Below, in pieces: positions 43,836 through 54,558 of a stretch of 64,000 bases of DNA (its first letter is position 1; every line of letters starts with the position of its first letter). Made by a program: the position numbers and the translations under genes. Source of the stretch: Roseitranquillus sp963776845 (lineage in GTDB: Bacteria; Pseudomonadota; Alphaproteobacteria; Rhodobacterales; Rhodobacteraceae); assembly GCA_963776845.1 (NCBI GenBank), contig CAVZOJ010000003.1:806001-870000 (forward strand), given 5' to 3'. The notes beneath the pieces are model-generated. The model was given only the letters and a program-made list of their open reading frames with translations. It was not told the origin of the DNA and did no database searches.

Positions 43836-44003
43836 ATGTTGAAGCTGTTTCGGTCCGCTGATCGCGAGCACGAGGAGATCGCCGAAGCGTCGCGGCGCAA
43901 CGATGCGGCTCACGACGCGCTGCGCGACGCGATGCGCAGCGTCCTGCAGGCGCGCAACAATGGCGGCCGCACCGACGGCGCAGCAAAGGAGCGGTGCCAG
44001 TGA
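43836..44003 (+). CDS. Small hypothetical protein (55 aa)
   Basis: Hydrophilic, charged, probably helical protein starting MLKLFRSADREHEEIAEASR; no family recognised. AGAGGAAG sits just before ATG 43836, favouring it over the ATG at 43818. The stop overlaps the start of the next membrane-protein gene (GTGA), which supports its being real. Confidence 0.62.
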   Translation: MLKLFRSADREHEEIAEASRRNDAAHDALRDAMRSVLQARNNGGRTDGAAKERCQ

Positions 44004-44380
44004 TCGATGTCCTGACGGGCGCGTATCTGCTGTCGGCGCTGGGGGCGCTTGTGGTCACGGGGCTGATGGCGGCGGGGTTCGTCCGGCTGGCGTTCCGCGG
44101 GCGCGGCCTTGTCGGCCACATGGCGATCGGGATCGTGACCGTGCATTCGGCGGTGTTCCTGCGCACGCTCTATCGCGATCTCGCGCCGCTGGTCTTCGAC
44201 GAGAGCTCCGTCCTGTTCTCGCGCGGGGCGTTTCTGGTTGTTGCGCTGGCGCTCAACGGGCTGATCGCGATCGCCGGGTGGCACGGGCTCAAGGCTCTCT
44301 ACCTCGCGATCCCCGAGCAGGCGCGAGGCCGGTACTCGCTTCTCACCGCCGCGATGTATCCGCCGTTCCGCAGCCGCTGA
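44000..44380 (+). CDS. Hypothetical membrane protein (126 aa)
   Basis: Three likely transmembrane helices: LTGAYLLSALGALVVTGLMA, MAIGIVTVHSAVFLRTL and FLVVALALNGLIAIAGW. No family recognised. GTG 44000 overlaps the previous stop and is 8 nt after AAGGAG; an alternative GTG at 43994 is too close to that site. It lies 68 bp upstream of purA. Confidence 0.68.
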   Translation: MIDVLTGAYLLSALGALVVTGLMAAGFVRLAFRGRGLVGHMAIGIVTVHSAVFLRTLYRDLAPLVFDESSVLFSRGAFLVVALALNGLIAIAGWHGLKALYLAIPEQARGRYSLLTAAMYPPFRSR

Positions 44381-44448
44381 CGACCCGAGCGAGGGTTTCT
44401 CCGGCCAGGACTTGCAGCTATAGGGCGCGGGTCCGGCAAGGAGGATCC

Positions 44449-45740
<1,292 letters not shown>

Positions 45741-45741
<1 letters not shown>

Positions 45742-45971
45742 TGGGCTGGCGCTGGCGAAGACGGCTTGCGCTGCTGGCGCTGATCCTGGGCCTGCCGGCC
45801 TACATCTTTGTCGCCGTCACCATCGTGTCGATGTTCGAGCGTCCGGGCGTTCTGACCGAGCTGCTGGTCTATGTCGTGCTGGGCTTTGTGTGGGCGCTGC
45901 CGCTGCGGCGGCTGTTCCTGGGGATCAGCCGACCGGACCCGGAGGCGCGGGACGACGGGGATGAGCGATAG
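45741..45971 (+). CDS. DUF2842 membrane protein
   Basis: 76 aa with two transmembrane helices (LALLALILGLPAYIFVAVTI and LLVYVVLGFVWALPL) and the DUF2842-type ending WALPLRRLFLGI. The family is restricted largely to alphaproteobacteria, with unknown role. Starts inside the purA stop (TGATG) and overlaps the next gene by 11 nt. Confidence 0.82.
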
Positions 45972-46633
45972 GCGCGGCGGTGACGAAGTCGTCCTGCGAT
46001 CCGAAGCGCCGGTCACGCTGATCGGCGGCGGGCCGTGGCGGGCCGAGGATCTCGCCGCCGCGCTGTCGACCGCGCCGACGCTGGTGGCCGCCGACAGCGG
46101 CGCGGACGCAGCGCTCTCGGCCGGATTCGAGCCGGAGCTGGTCGTGGGTGACATGGATTCGATCTCTCCCGACGCCCGAGCTCGGCTGGGTGGGCGCGTC
46201 CACGCAGATCGCGGAGCAGGACTCGACAGACTTCGACAAGGTCCTACGCTCGGTCGAGGCGCCGCTGATGCTGGCAGTCGGGTTCCTCGGGGCGCGGCTG
46301 GACCATGAACTCGCCGCGATGGCGGTGCTGGCGCGGTCGCCGCGTCGCTGCATGCTGCTGGGACAGCACGACGTTGTCTTTGCGGCGCGGGCGCGCATGG
46401 AGCTGGACCTCGAGGCCGGGACGCGGGTGTCGCTGTTTCCGATGCACGACGTCGCCGGGCGGTCGGAGGGGCTGCGCTGGTCGATCGACGGCATCGCCTT
46501 CGCGCCTGGCGGGCGCATCGGCACTTCGAACCAGGCGACCGGGCCCGTGCGCCTCGAGATGGAGGGGACGGGGATGCTGGTGTTGCTTCCGCGCGAGACG
46601 CTGCCGGTCGCGGTCAAGGCGCTGCTGCGTTAG
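45961..46633 (+). CDS. Thiamine pyrophosphokinase (one apparent frameshift)
   Basis: Transfers pyrophosphate from ATP to thiamine. ATG 45961; VTLIGGGPWRAEDLAAAL, LVAADSGADAALSAGFEPEL and VVGDMDSISPDA form the first half. The frame shifts at CCC 46175-46177; dropping one C gives ELGWVGASTQIAEQDSTDFD and continues to the C-terminal domain with SLFPMHDVAGRSEGLRWSID and GTSNQATGPVRLEM. Corrected length is about 224 aa, normal. The VGDMDS and DSTDFDK motifs are the family's metal/ATP and thiamine contacts. Confidence 0.85.
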
Positions 46634-46643
46634 GCCGACGGCG

Positions 46644-47099
46644 ATGCCGTTGCCCTGGACATACCGCCACGCCAGCCGCGAGTTCCGCGCCTTCCTGGGC
46701 GACGCCAAGGACCGCATGAACCTCGTCTCCGACAACAGCGCCTACACGGCGATCGATGCGGTGTTCCAGGTGTTCCGCCGCCGCGTGACGGTGGAGGAGG
46801 GGCTGGCATTCGCCAGCGTGCTGCCGTCGGTGCCGCGGGCAATCTTCGTCGCGAACTGGTCGCCGCGCCCGCCGGTGCCGTTCGACGATCGCGCGACTCT
46901 GACCGCCGAGGTCCAGGCGGTGCGGCGCGACCACAGCCTGACGCCCGAGAACGCGATCGAGGCCGTGGCTTGGACGGTCCGTCGCCACGTTCGGCAGGAC
47001 GCCCTCGACCGCGTCCTCGCCGGCATGGCGTCCGAAGCGGCGGACTATTGGCGCGTCGACGTCGCCGACCCGCGCGAGCTGGAGCGGCGGATCGTCTGA
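46644..47099 (+). CDS. DUF2267 domain protein
   Basis: 151-aa soluble helical protein. FRAFLGDAKDRMNLVSDNSA, AIDAVFQVFRRRVTVEEGLA and ASVLPSVPRAIFVANWSP match the DUF2267 pattern. Function unknown. It starts 10 nt after the thiamine pyrophosphokinase stop and lies 59 bp before rpiA. Confidence 0.78.
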   Translation: MPLPWTYRHASREFRAFLGDAKDRMNLVSDNSAYTAIDAVFQVFRRRVTVEEGLAFASVLPSVPRAIFVANWSPRPPVPFDDRATLTAEVQAVRRDHSLTPENAIEAVAWTVRRHVRQDALDRVLAGMASEAADYWRVDVADPRELERRIV

Positions 47100-47158
47100 T
47101 CCCCCCTCGTGCCTCGCGACAGGGTGGGTATAAGAGGCGCCGGGAAAGGACGCTGCCG

Positions 47159-47915
47159 ATGACCGAGACGCCGATCGAGATCGCCAAGCGGGCCGCCGCC
47201 GTGCGCGCCTGCGACTTCGTCGAGGACGGGATGGTCGTGGGCCTCGGCACCGGGTCGACCGCCGCGCACATGGTGCGCGAGCTTGGTCGGCGGGTGGCGG
47301 ACGGGCTGCGGCTGACCGGCGTGCCGACGTCGGAGGCGACCGCGGCGCTGGCGCGGGATCTGGGTATCGCGCTCGCCGACCTCGACGGGCGACGTGCGGC
47401 CAGACCTGACCATCGACGGCACCGACGAGGCGGACGCCGAACTGAACCTGATCAAGGGCGGCGGCGGCGCGCTGCTGCGCGAGAAGATCGTGGCCGCGGC
47501 GTCGGGGCGGATGATCGCCATCGCCGACGCCTCGAAGCAGGTCGCGACGCTGGGCGCGTTTCCTCTTCCGGTCGAGGTGGTGCCGTTCGGAATCGGCGCG
47601 ACGCGTCGCGCCATCGCCGAGATCCTGGCGGGGGCCGACGTGCTCGGAAGCGACATCGGCGTTCGACAGGCGGGCGAGGCGCCGTTCCGCACCGACGGCG
47701 GACACCTGATCCTCGACCTGCGGTTGCGGCGGATCGGCGCCCCCGCCGCGCTCGATGCCGCGCTGCGCGCGGTGCCCGGGGTCGTCGAGACGGGGCTGTT
47801 CTGCGGGATCTGCGACCTGCTCGTCCTCGGCCACGGCGACGGCCGGACCGACGTGGTGGGGGAGGCGGGGCGCGACGCGGGCGGCCCAGTCGACAACGCG
47901 TTCTCGGATATCTGA
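47159..47915 (+). CDS. rpiA: Ribose-5-phosphate isomerase A (one apparent frameshift)
   Basis: Interconverts ribose-5-phosphate and ribulose-5-phosphate. The N-terminus holds VVGLGTGSTAAHMVRELG and GVPTSEATAALARDLG. After LADLDG the frame shifts at GGG 47387-47389; dropping one G gives DVRPDLTIDGTDEADAELNL (the family's DGxDE catalytic motif) and LIKGGGGALLREKIVAAAS. Corrected length about 252 aa. AAAGGA precedes ATG 47159. Likely sequence error, since RpiA is central to metabolism. Confidence 0.9.
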
Positions 47916-47921
47916 GGGACC

Positions 47922-49280
47922 ATGGGGCACGACTATGATCTGTTCGTGATCGGCGGCGGCTCGGGCGGGGTGCGGGCAGCGCGGATCGCCGGCCAGTACG
48001 GCGCGCGCGTGGGGCTGGCCGAAGAGTACCGGATGGGCGGCACCTGCGTGATCCGCGGCTGCGTCCCGAAGAAGTTCATGGTCTATGCGTCGAAGTACCC
48101 AAAGCATTTCAGCGATGCGGCGGGCTATGGCTGGGACGTCACGGCGGGCGCCTTCGACTGGCACACCTTCCGCGGCAAGCTCGACGCCGAACTTGCGCGG
48201 CTGGAGCAGATCTACCGCCAGAACCTGCACGGTGCCAATGTGGAGGTGTTCGACACCCGGGCGCGGCTGGACGGCCCTAACCGCGTCGTGATGGCCGACG
48301 GCCACGCCGTCACCGCCGAGCGTATCCTGATCGCGACCGGCGGGCATCCCACGTTGCCGCAGCAGGTGGCGCACAGCGGCTACGGCATCACCTCGAACGA
48401 TGTCTTCCTGCTGGACGAGCGGCCCGAGAGGCTGCTGATCGTCGGCGGCGGCTATATCGCGTGCGAGTTGGCCGGCGTCTTCAACGGGATGGGCACGCGC
48501 GTCAGCCAGTGGCATCGCGGCGCGTCCATCCTGCGCGGCTTCGACGACGAGGCGCGCGGTCATCTGATGGAGCTGCACGCGCAGTCCGGGATCGACCTGC
48601 ACCTCGGCACCGACGTGCTGGAGATGGATCGCCGCGACGGCGGCATCTGGGTCAAGGGCAGCTCCGGCCGCGAAGAGATCTTCGACGAGGTGCTGTTCGC
48701 CACCGGCCGGACCCCGAACACGAGCGACATGGGCCTGGAGGAGGCGGGGGTCGAGCTGGGCCGCAGGGGCGAGATCAAGGTCGACGAGTGGTCGCGGTCG
48801 AGCGTGCCCTCGATCTGGGCCGTCGGCGACGTGACCGACCGGATGGCGCTGACGCCGATCGCCATCCGCGAGGGCCACGCCTTCGCCGATACCGAGTTCG
48901 GGGGCGAGCCGCGAAAGGCCGATCACGAAAACGTTCCGTCGGCGATCTTCACCCAGCCGGAGTTCGGCACCGTCGGCATGACCGAGGAGCAGGCGGCGGA
49001 GGAGCACCGGATCGAGGTCTACTGCGCGAGCTTTCGTCCGATGCACAACGTGTTCGTCGGCCGGGACGATCGCGTCCTGTTCAAGCTGGTCGTCGACGCC
49101 GACACGCGGCGCGTGCTAGGATGCCATATCGTCGCCCCGGATGCCGGCGAGATCATCCAGCTGGCGGGGATCGCGGTGAAGGCCGGACTGACGAAAGAGG
49201 ACTTCGATCGCACCGTCGCGGTTCATCCGACGGTGACAGAAGAGATCGTGACCATGCGACGGCCTGTCCGAACGGCTTGA
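47922..49280 (+). CDS. gor: Glutathione-disulfide reductase
   Basis: NADPH-dependent flavoenzyme of 452 aa. FAD motif LFVIGGGSGGVRAARIAG, redox-active disulfide in MGGTCVIRGCVPKKFMVYAS, NADPH motif LLIVGGGYIACELAGVF, and C-terminal His-Glu in VAVHPTVTEEIV. The active-site spacing and the VRGCVPKK-type motif fit glutathione reductase rather than lipoamide dehydrogenase. It lies 6 nt downstream of rpiA, so co-transcription is likely, linking NADPH-generating pentose metabolism to redox defence. Confidence 0.93.
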   Translation: MGHDYDLFVIGGGSGGVRAARIAGQYGARVGLAEEYRMGGTCVIRGCVPKKFMVYASKYPKHFSDAAGYGWDVTAGAFDWHTFRGKLDAELARLEQIYRQNLHGANVEVFDTRARLDGPNRVVMADGHAVTAERILIATGGHPTLPQQVAHSGYGITSNDVFLLDERPERLLIVGGGYIACELAGVFNGMGTRVSQWHRGASILRGFDDEARGHLMELHAQSGIDLHLGTDVLEMDRRDGGIWVKGSSGREEIFDEVLFATGRTPNTSDMGLEEAGVELGRRGEIKVDEWSRSSVPSIWAVGDVTDRMALTPIAIREGHAFADTEFGGEPRKADHENVPSAIFTQPEFGTVGMTEEQAAEEHRIEVYCASFRPMHNVFVGRDDRVLFKLVVDADTRRVLGCHIVAPDAGEIIQLAGIAVKAGLTKEDFDRTVAVHPTVTEEIVTMRRPVRTA

Positions 49281-49344
49281 ATTGCCGACGCCAGTCCGTA
49301 GGTAGCGATGCACATCCGAATGATGACAAGCGGGGAAACGGCAC

Positions 49345-50490
49345 GTGTCCAACAATAACGGAGGACCTTGGGGCGGAGGGCCGCGACGTCCGAGCGGCGG
49401 GGGCGACAACCGGGGCGGAGGGCCGCGCCGGCCAGGTGGCGAGAATTCCCAGATCCCCGAGATCGACGAGATCGTCCGGCGCGGGCAGGAGCAACTGCGT
49501 GTCCTCATGGGCGGCAGGGGCGGCAAGCGCCCGAACGGCGGCGGCGGCGGGTCGCCCAGCTTCGGACGCGGCACGATCGGCCTGATCGTCCTGGTGCTCG
49601 TCGGCGCGTGGCTCTTCGCGTCGTTCTATTCGGTCAGGCCGGAGGAGCGATCGGTCGAGCTTTTCCTCGGTGATTTCAGCGAGATCGGCCAGCCCGGCCT
49701 CAACTTCGCCCCGTGGCCGCTGGTAACCCACGAGGTCATCGCCGTCACGACCGAGCGGACCGAGGATATCGGCGTCGGACGCAGCGGCAGTCGCGGCGAC
49801 ATCGGCCTGATGCTGACGACCGACGAGAACATCGTCGACATCGACTTCCAGGTGGTCTGGAACGTCGTGGATCCCGCCGAGTTCCTGTTCAACCTGCGTG
49901 ACCCCGACGCGACCGTTCGCGCGGTTTCGGAGTCCGCCATGCGCGAGGTGATCGCGCAGTCGGAGTTGGCGCCGATCCTGAACCGCGACCGCGCGATCAT
50001 CGCCCAGAACGTGCAGGAACTGATCCAGAGCACGCTGGAAAGCTACGATTCTGGCATCAACATCGTTCGCGTGAACCTCGACCGCGCCGACCCGCCGCAG
50101 GAGGTCATCGACTCCTTCCGCGAAGTGCAGGCCGCCGAGCAGCAGCGCGACAGGCTGGAGCGCGAGGCCGACGCCTATGCCAACCGCGTCCTTGCCGGCG
50201 CCCGAGGCGAGTCGGCGCAGGTCTTCGAGGAGGCCGAAGCGTACCGCGCGCGCGTCGTCAACGAGGCCGAAGGTGAGGCGAGCAGGTTCGCAGCCGTTCT
50301 CGAGGAATACAGCAAGGCCCCCGAGGTGACGCGCAAGCGCCTCTACCTCGAGACGATGGAGGAAGTCCTTGGGCGGGTGAACAAGGTCATCCTCGACGAG
50401 AACGGTTCGTCCCAGGGGGTCGTCCCCTACCTGCCGCTGAACGAGATGGCGCCCCGCGGCCCGCAACCGCAGACCGGAGGGTCCAACTGA
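49345..50490 (+). CDS. hflK: FtsH protease modulator HflK
   Basis: 381-aa inner-membrane SPFH/band-7 protein. Gly/Arg-rich cytoplasmic start (NNNGGPWGGGPRRPSGGG), one transmembrane helix (TIGLIVLVLVGAWLFASFY) near residue 75, then the SPFH domain and a long Glu/Ala/Arg coiled coil. With HflC it forms the large ring complex that surrounds and restrains FtsH. Start GTG 49345. Its stop overlaps the hflC start (TGATG). Confidence 0.93.
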   Translation: MSNNNGGPWGGGPRRPSGGGDNRGGGPRRPGGENSQIPEIDEIVRRGQEQLRVLMGGRGGKRPNGGGGGSPSFGRGTIGLIVLVLVGAWLFASFYSVRPEERSVELFLGDFSEIGQPGLNFAPWPLVTHEVIAVTTERTEDIGVGRSGSRGDIGLMLTTDENIVDIDFQVVWNVVDPAEFLFNLRDPDATVRAVSESAMREVIAQSELAPILNRDRAIIAQNVQELIQSTLESYDSGINIVRVNLDRADPPQEVIDSFREVQAAEQQRDRLEREADAYANRVLAGARGESAQVFEEAEAYRARVVNEAEGEASRFAAVLEEYSKAPEVTRKRLYLETMEEVLGRVNKVILDENGSSQGVVPYLPLNEMAPRGPQPQTGGSN

Positions 50491-51605
50491 TGCGCAAGCT
50501 CACGATACTCGTCCCGATCGCAGTGATCGCGCTGATCGCGCTGCTGTCATCGATCTTCATCGTCGACGAACGGGAAAAGGCGCTGGTCCTCCAGTTCGGC
50601 CAGATCAAGCGGGTCCAGGAGGAGCCGGGCCTCGGCTTCAAGGTCCCGATAATCCAGAACGTGGCTCGGTACGACGACCGCATCCTGTCGCTCGACACCG
50701 ACCCGATCGAGGTGACGCCGTCGGATGACCGTCGCCTCGTCGTCGACGCCTTTGCGCGGTATCGGATCGCCGACGTCGTGGACTTTCGGGAAGCGGTCGG
50801 CGCCGGCGGGATCCTCGACGCCGAACGGCGGCTCTCGAACATCCTGAACGCCCAGGTTCGGGCCGTCCTGGGCTCGGAGGGCGTGACCTCGAACACCATC
50901 CTGTCCGAGGAGCGGACGGCACTCATGGCCCGCATCCGCGACGAGGCGCGCGAGCGTGGCGAAGCGCTGGGCCTCGAGGTCATCGACGTCCGGCTGAAGC
51001 AGACCAACCTTCCCGAGCAGAACCTCGAGGCGACCTTCGCCCGGATGCGCGCCGAACGCGAGCGCGAGGCCGCCGACGAGATCGCGCGCGGTGAAGAGGC
51101 GGCACAGCGGGTTCGTGCTCTCGCCGACCGGACTGTGGTGGAGCTTGTGTCCGAGGCGCGGCGCGAAAGCGAGGTGATCCGAGGCGAGGCCGACGCGAGG
51201 CGGAACAACATCTTCGCCGAAGCCTACGGACGGGATGAGGAGTTCTTTCAGTTCTACCGGTCGCTCGAGGCCTATCAGCGCTCCATGCAGGAGGGGAACA
51301 CCAACCTGGTTATGGCGCCCGACAGCGAGTTCTTCGACTATCTCAAGACGGTCTCGCCCCCGGCGCGGAGAGAGACGGCGGCGGCGCGTACGGCTGCCGA
51401 AGAGGCCGAGGGCGCAGCGGGTACCGGCACGGAACCGTCTGCGTCGGAGGATGGCACGACGCCCTCGGATGTCGCGACGCCCGAGGAAGGGGCCGACGCC
51501 GAAGGCGCGTCCCCTGCAGCGCCCGAGACCGACGAACCGGCCGCGCCGGCAACGGCCCTGGCCGGGTCTCCCGTCGATGACGAGACGACGACCGCGACAG
51601 ATTGA
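50490..51605 (+). CDS. hflC: FtsH protease modulator HflC
   Basis: 371-aa partner of HflK. N-terminal signal anchor ILVPIAVIALIALLSSIFIV, SPFH domain starting VDEREKALVLQFGQIKRVQE, then coiled coil with AYGRDEEFFQFYRSLEAYQR typical of HflC. The C-terminal tail after residue 290 is a low-complexity Ala/Thr/Glu/Pro-rich extension of roughly 80 residues, longer than in E. coli. Overlaps hflK upstream and DUF2065 downstream. Confidence 0.93.
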   Translation: MRKLTILVPIAVIALIALLSSIFIVDEREKALVLQFGQIKRVQEEPGLGFKVPIIQNVARYDDRILSLDTDPIEVTPSDDRRLVVDAFARYRIADVVDFREAVGAGGILDAERRLSNILNAQVRAVLGSEGVTSNTILSEERTALMARIRDEARERGEALGLEVIDVRLKQTNLPEQNLEATFARMRAEREREAADEIARGEEAAQRVRALADRTVVELVSEARRESEVIRGEADARRNNIFAEAYGRDEEFFQFYRSLEAYQRSMQEGNTNLVMAPDSEFFDYLKTVSPPARRETAAARTAAEEAEGAAGTGTEPSASEDGTTPSDVATPEEGADAEGASPAAPETDEPAAPATALAGSPVDDETTTATD

Positions 51606-51796
51606 TCTCGGAGCTGATATGGGCGGCGGGCATCGTGCTCGCCGTCGAAGGATTGATCATCGCCCTCGCGCCGGGGCGGATCGTCGAGTTGCTGGAGACA
51701 TTCCGACGCATGCCGCCAGACGCGCGCAGGCTCGCCGGGCTTCTGGGCCTTGCTGTCGGCGTCGCGCTTCTTTCGCTGGCACGCCTGCTGAGCTAG
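51602..51796 (+). CDS. DUF2065 membrane protein
   Basis: 64-aa two-helix protein: LIWAAGIVLAVEGLIIALAP and LAGLLGLAVGVALLSLARLL joined by a short basic loop. It belongs to DUF2065, typically encoded right after hflKC and before degP. TTG start 51602 overlaps the hflC stop (TTGA). Function unknown. Confidence 0.85.
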   Translation: MISELIWAAGIVLAVEGLIIALAPGRIVELLETFRRMPPDARRLAGLLGLAVGVALLSLARLLS

Positions 51797-51920
51797 GCTC
51801 ACGCCAGAGTTACGCGATGCGATCAGGGTATGAGTTGCGCAAGCGACCGCCCAGCAGGACAAGGGCGGAACCAGAGGGCGGTCAGTGCTGCCCGACCCTC
51901 CCGCAAGACAGGAGAATAAC

Positions 51921-53405
51921 GTGACATCCCAGGCATTGAGTCTTCGTGGACCGGACGACAGGTCGCGGGTCATTCGCGCGCTCGTCTCGACGCTCATGGC
52001 GCTCGTCATCCTCGCGTTCGGCGCGGTTCAGGCGCTTGCGCAGCAGTCGCGGCCCGACACCTTCGCCAACCTCGCCGATCAGGTGAGCCCGGCGGTCGTG
52101 AATATCACGACGTCGACGAACGTGGCGCAGGCGATGGATCGCGGCCCGATCGTGCCCGAAGGGTCGCCGTTCGAGGACTTCTTCCGCGACTTCATGGATC
52201 CGGACGGCGACGGCGCGCCAGACCAGCGCGGCCCGCGCCGCAGCCAGGCGCTCGGCTCCGGGTTCGTGATCTCGGAAGAAGGCTTCATCGTGACCAACAA
52301 TCACGTCATCGCCAACGCCGATGAGATCACCATCGAGTTCTTCTCGGGCGAGGAGCTCGATGCCGAAGTCATCGGCACCGACCCGAACACCGACCTGGCG
52401 CTGCTTAAGGTCGAGTCCGACGAGGATCTGTCATTCGTTCCGTGGGGCGACAGCGACGAGGCGCGCGTGGGCGACTGGGTCATGGCGATGGGCAACCCGC
52501 TCGGCCAGGGCTTTTCCGTCTCGGCCGGCATCGTATCGGCACGTGGCCGGGCGTTGAGCGGCAGCTACGACGACTACATCCAGACCGACGCAGCGATCAA
52601 CCGCGGCAACTCGGGCGGTCCGCTCTTCAACCTCCAGGGCGAGGTCATCGGCGTGAACACCGCGATCCTGTCACCCAATGGCGGCTCGATCGGCATCGGC
52701 TTTGCGATGTCGAGCCGGGTGGCGACGAACGTCATCGACCAGCTGCAGCGCTTCGGCGAAACGCGGCGCGGCTGGCTGGGCGTCCGCATCCAGGACGTGA
52801 CCGATGACATCGCGGAATCGATCGGCCTCGAGACGGCCGAGGGCGCGCTCGTCACCGACGTGCCCGAGGGTCCCGCAGAAGAGGCCGGAATGGAGTCGGG
52901 CGACGTGATCCTGTCGTTCGACGGCGAGGAGATCGGCGACACCCGCGAGCTGGTCCGCCGGGTCGGCGATACCGAGGTTGGCAAGACGGTCGACGTCGAG
53001 GTCTTCCGCGACGGCGAGACGGTGGAGCTGGCCGTGACGCTGGGCCGTCGTGAAGAGGCCGAGGGCGCCATTCCCGCAGCCGCGCAGAGCGACGAGCCGA
53101 TCGACTTCGACGAACTCGGGCTCACGGTCTCGCAGATGACGGACGAGCTGCGCGAGCAACTCGCGCTGCCCGACGACGTGAACGGCCTCGTCGTGACGGA
53201 TGTGGCGCAGGACTCGGAGTCGTTCGAGAAGGGTCTCCGGGCAGGCGATGTCATCACCGAAGCCGGACAAGAGGCGGTCAGCACGCCCGGCGAACTGCAG
53301 GATCGGATCGCGGCCGCGCGCGAGGCGGGCCGCAAGTCGATCCTGCTGCTGGTGCGGCGTGAGGACGATCCGCGCTTCGTGGCCCTGTCGCTGGATCAGG
53401 GCTGA
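51921..53405 (+). CDS. degP: DegP/HtrA-type periplasmic serine protease
   Basis: 494-aa Do-like endopeptidase. From GTG 51921 (AGGAGA upstream) a signal sequence (LMALVILAFGAVQALAQ) is followed by the protease domain with His128 in TNNHVIANADEI, Asp158 in NTDLALLKVE and Ser231 in GNSGGPLFNLQG. Two PDZ domains follow, around 280-370 and 400-490. It degrades or refolds damaged envelope proteins. Its place behind hflKC-DUF2065 makes a membrane quality-control group. A hairpin terminator follows. Confidence 0.94.
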   Translation: MTSQALSLRGPDDRSRVIRALVSTLMALVILAFGAVQALAQQSRPDTFANLADQVSPAVVNITTSTNVAQAMDRGPIVPEGSPFEDFFRDFMDPDGDGAPDQRGPRRSQALGSGFVISEEGFIVTNNHVIANADEITIEFFSGEELDAEVIGTDPNTDLALLKVESDEDLSFVPWGDSDEARVGDWVMAMGNPLGQGFSVSAGIVSARGRALSGSYDDYIQTDAAINRGNSGGPLFNLQGEVIGVNTAILSPNGGSIGIGFAMSSRVATNVIDQLQRFGETRRGWLGVRIQDVTDDIAESIGLETAEGALVTDVPEGPAEEAGMESGDVILSFDGEEIGDTRELVRRVGDTEVGKTVDVEVFRDGETVELAVTLGRREEAEGAIPAAAQSDEPIDFDELGLTVSQMTDELREQLALPDDVNGLVVTDVAQDSESFEKGLRAGDVITEAGQEAVSTPGELQDRIAAAREAGRKSILLLVRREDDPRFVALSLDQG

Positions 53406-53468
53406 CACAGCCGGACAGGCCCGCCGCGGGCGCTTGAGAACGCGGTCGCGCCCCGATCGACGCCAATG

Positions 53469-53498
53469 CCGCCCCGGACGAGAAATCGTCCGGGGCGG
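53469..53498 (+). terminator. Hairpin terminator after degP
   Basis: Perfect 13-bp stem (CCGCCCCGGACGA / TCGTCCGGGGCGG) with a GAAA tetraloop, 64 nt after the stop. The following stretch (TCTCGTTTC) is only modestly T-rich. Confidence 0.7.
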
Positions 53499-53674
53499 TC
53501 TCGTTTCACGGCAGGTCTGGCCGTGCCGGAGGAAACTTCGGATCGCGAGGAGGCAGCGTGCGACCGTTATGGCCCTTCGACAGGCCCGGAGCGAATTCTC
53601 GGTTGCCGCCGCCTCTTTTTCTGCGGGTCCGCTGATCCTACGTTCCTGCGGAAACTGTCAGGGGGACGTCGGCG

Positions 53675-54550
53675 ATGGCCTTGGTGCGGACGGGCGTTCT
53701 GCTCGCGGTGATGACGGCGCTTCTCGGCGCGATCGGCCTGCTGCTCGGCGGCGAGCAGGGGCTCGTCATCGCGCTGGTCGTCGCCGCCGGCATGAACGTC
53801 TTCTCCTGGTGGAACTCCGACAAGATGGTGCTGCGGATGCAGAACGCGCGGCCGGTGGACCAGCGCGCGGCACCCGACCTCTGGCGGATGACCGAGGGCC
53901 TGGCGCGCCAGGCGGGGCTGCCGATGCCGGCGCTCTACGTCATCGAGAGCGAGCAGCCGAACGCCTTCGCCACCGGGCGCAACCCCGAGAACGCCGCGGT
54001 GGCGGTGACGACAGGCCTGTTGCGGCGCATGTCGACCGAAGAGGTGGCCGGCGTCGTCGCGCACGAGCTGGCGCATATCCGCAATCGCGACACGCTGCTG
54101 ATGACGGTGACCGCGACGTTCGCCGCGGCGATCTCGCTGCTCGCGAACTTCTCGCTGTTCTTCGGGGGGCGCGACCGGCAGGTGGGTCTGATCGGGACGT
54201 TGGCGCTGATGATCTTCGCGCCGCTCGCTGCGGGCCTGGTGCAGTCGGCGATCAGCCGGACACGGGAATTCGAGGCCGACCGGATCGGCGCCGAGATTTG
54301 CGGCCGGCCCGAGTGGCTCGCCTCGGCGCTGGAGCGGCTCGACGCGTTCGCTCGTCGGATCGACAATGACCGGGCGGAGCGGAGCCCGGCGATGGCGCAC
54401 CTCTTCATCATCAACCCGCTGCACATGCACGCGCACGACCGGCTGTTCGCGACGCACCCGCCGACGGCGGAACGCGTGGCGAAGCTGAGGGCGATGCGGG
54501 GCGAGGACCGCGTGGTTCCGCAGGCGACTCGCGGCGGCCCCTGGGGCTGA
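53675..54550 (+). CDS. htpX: Zinc metalloprotease HtpX
   Basis: 291-aa membrane M48 protease that degrades misfolded membrane proteins together with FtsH. Two N-terminal helices, zinc motif H130-E-L-A-H134 in VVAHELAHIRNRDTL, third ligand Glu198 in REFEADRIGAEIC, and further helices between (ISLLANFSLFF, LALMIFAPLAAGLVQSAI). ATG 53675. Separated from degP by a terminator and 270 bp, so it has its own promoter. Confidence 0.93.
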   Translation: MALVRTGVLLAVMTALLGAIGLLLGGEQGLVIALVVAAGMNVFSWWNSDKMVLRMQNARPVDQRAAPDLWRMTEGLARQAGLPMPALYVIESEQPNAFATGRNPENAAVAVTTGLLRRMSTEEVAGVVAHELAHIRNRDTLLMTVTATFAAAISLLANFSLFFGGRDRQVGLIGTLALMIFAPLAAGLVQSAISRTREFEADRIGAEICGRPEWLASALERLDAFARRIDNDRAERSPAMAHLFIINPLHMHAHDRLFATHPPTAERVAKLRAMRGEDRVVPQATRGGPWG

Positions 54551-54558
54551 GACGTGGA

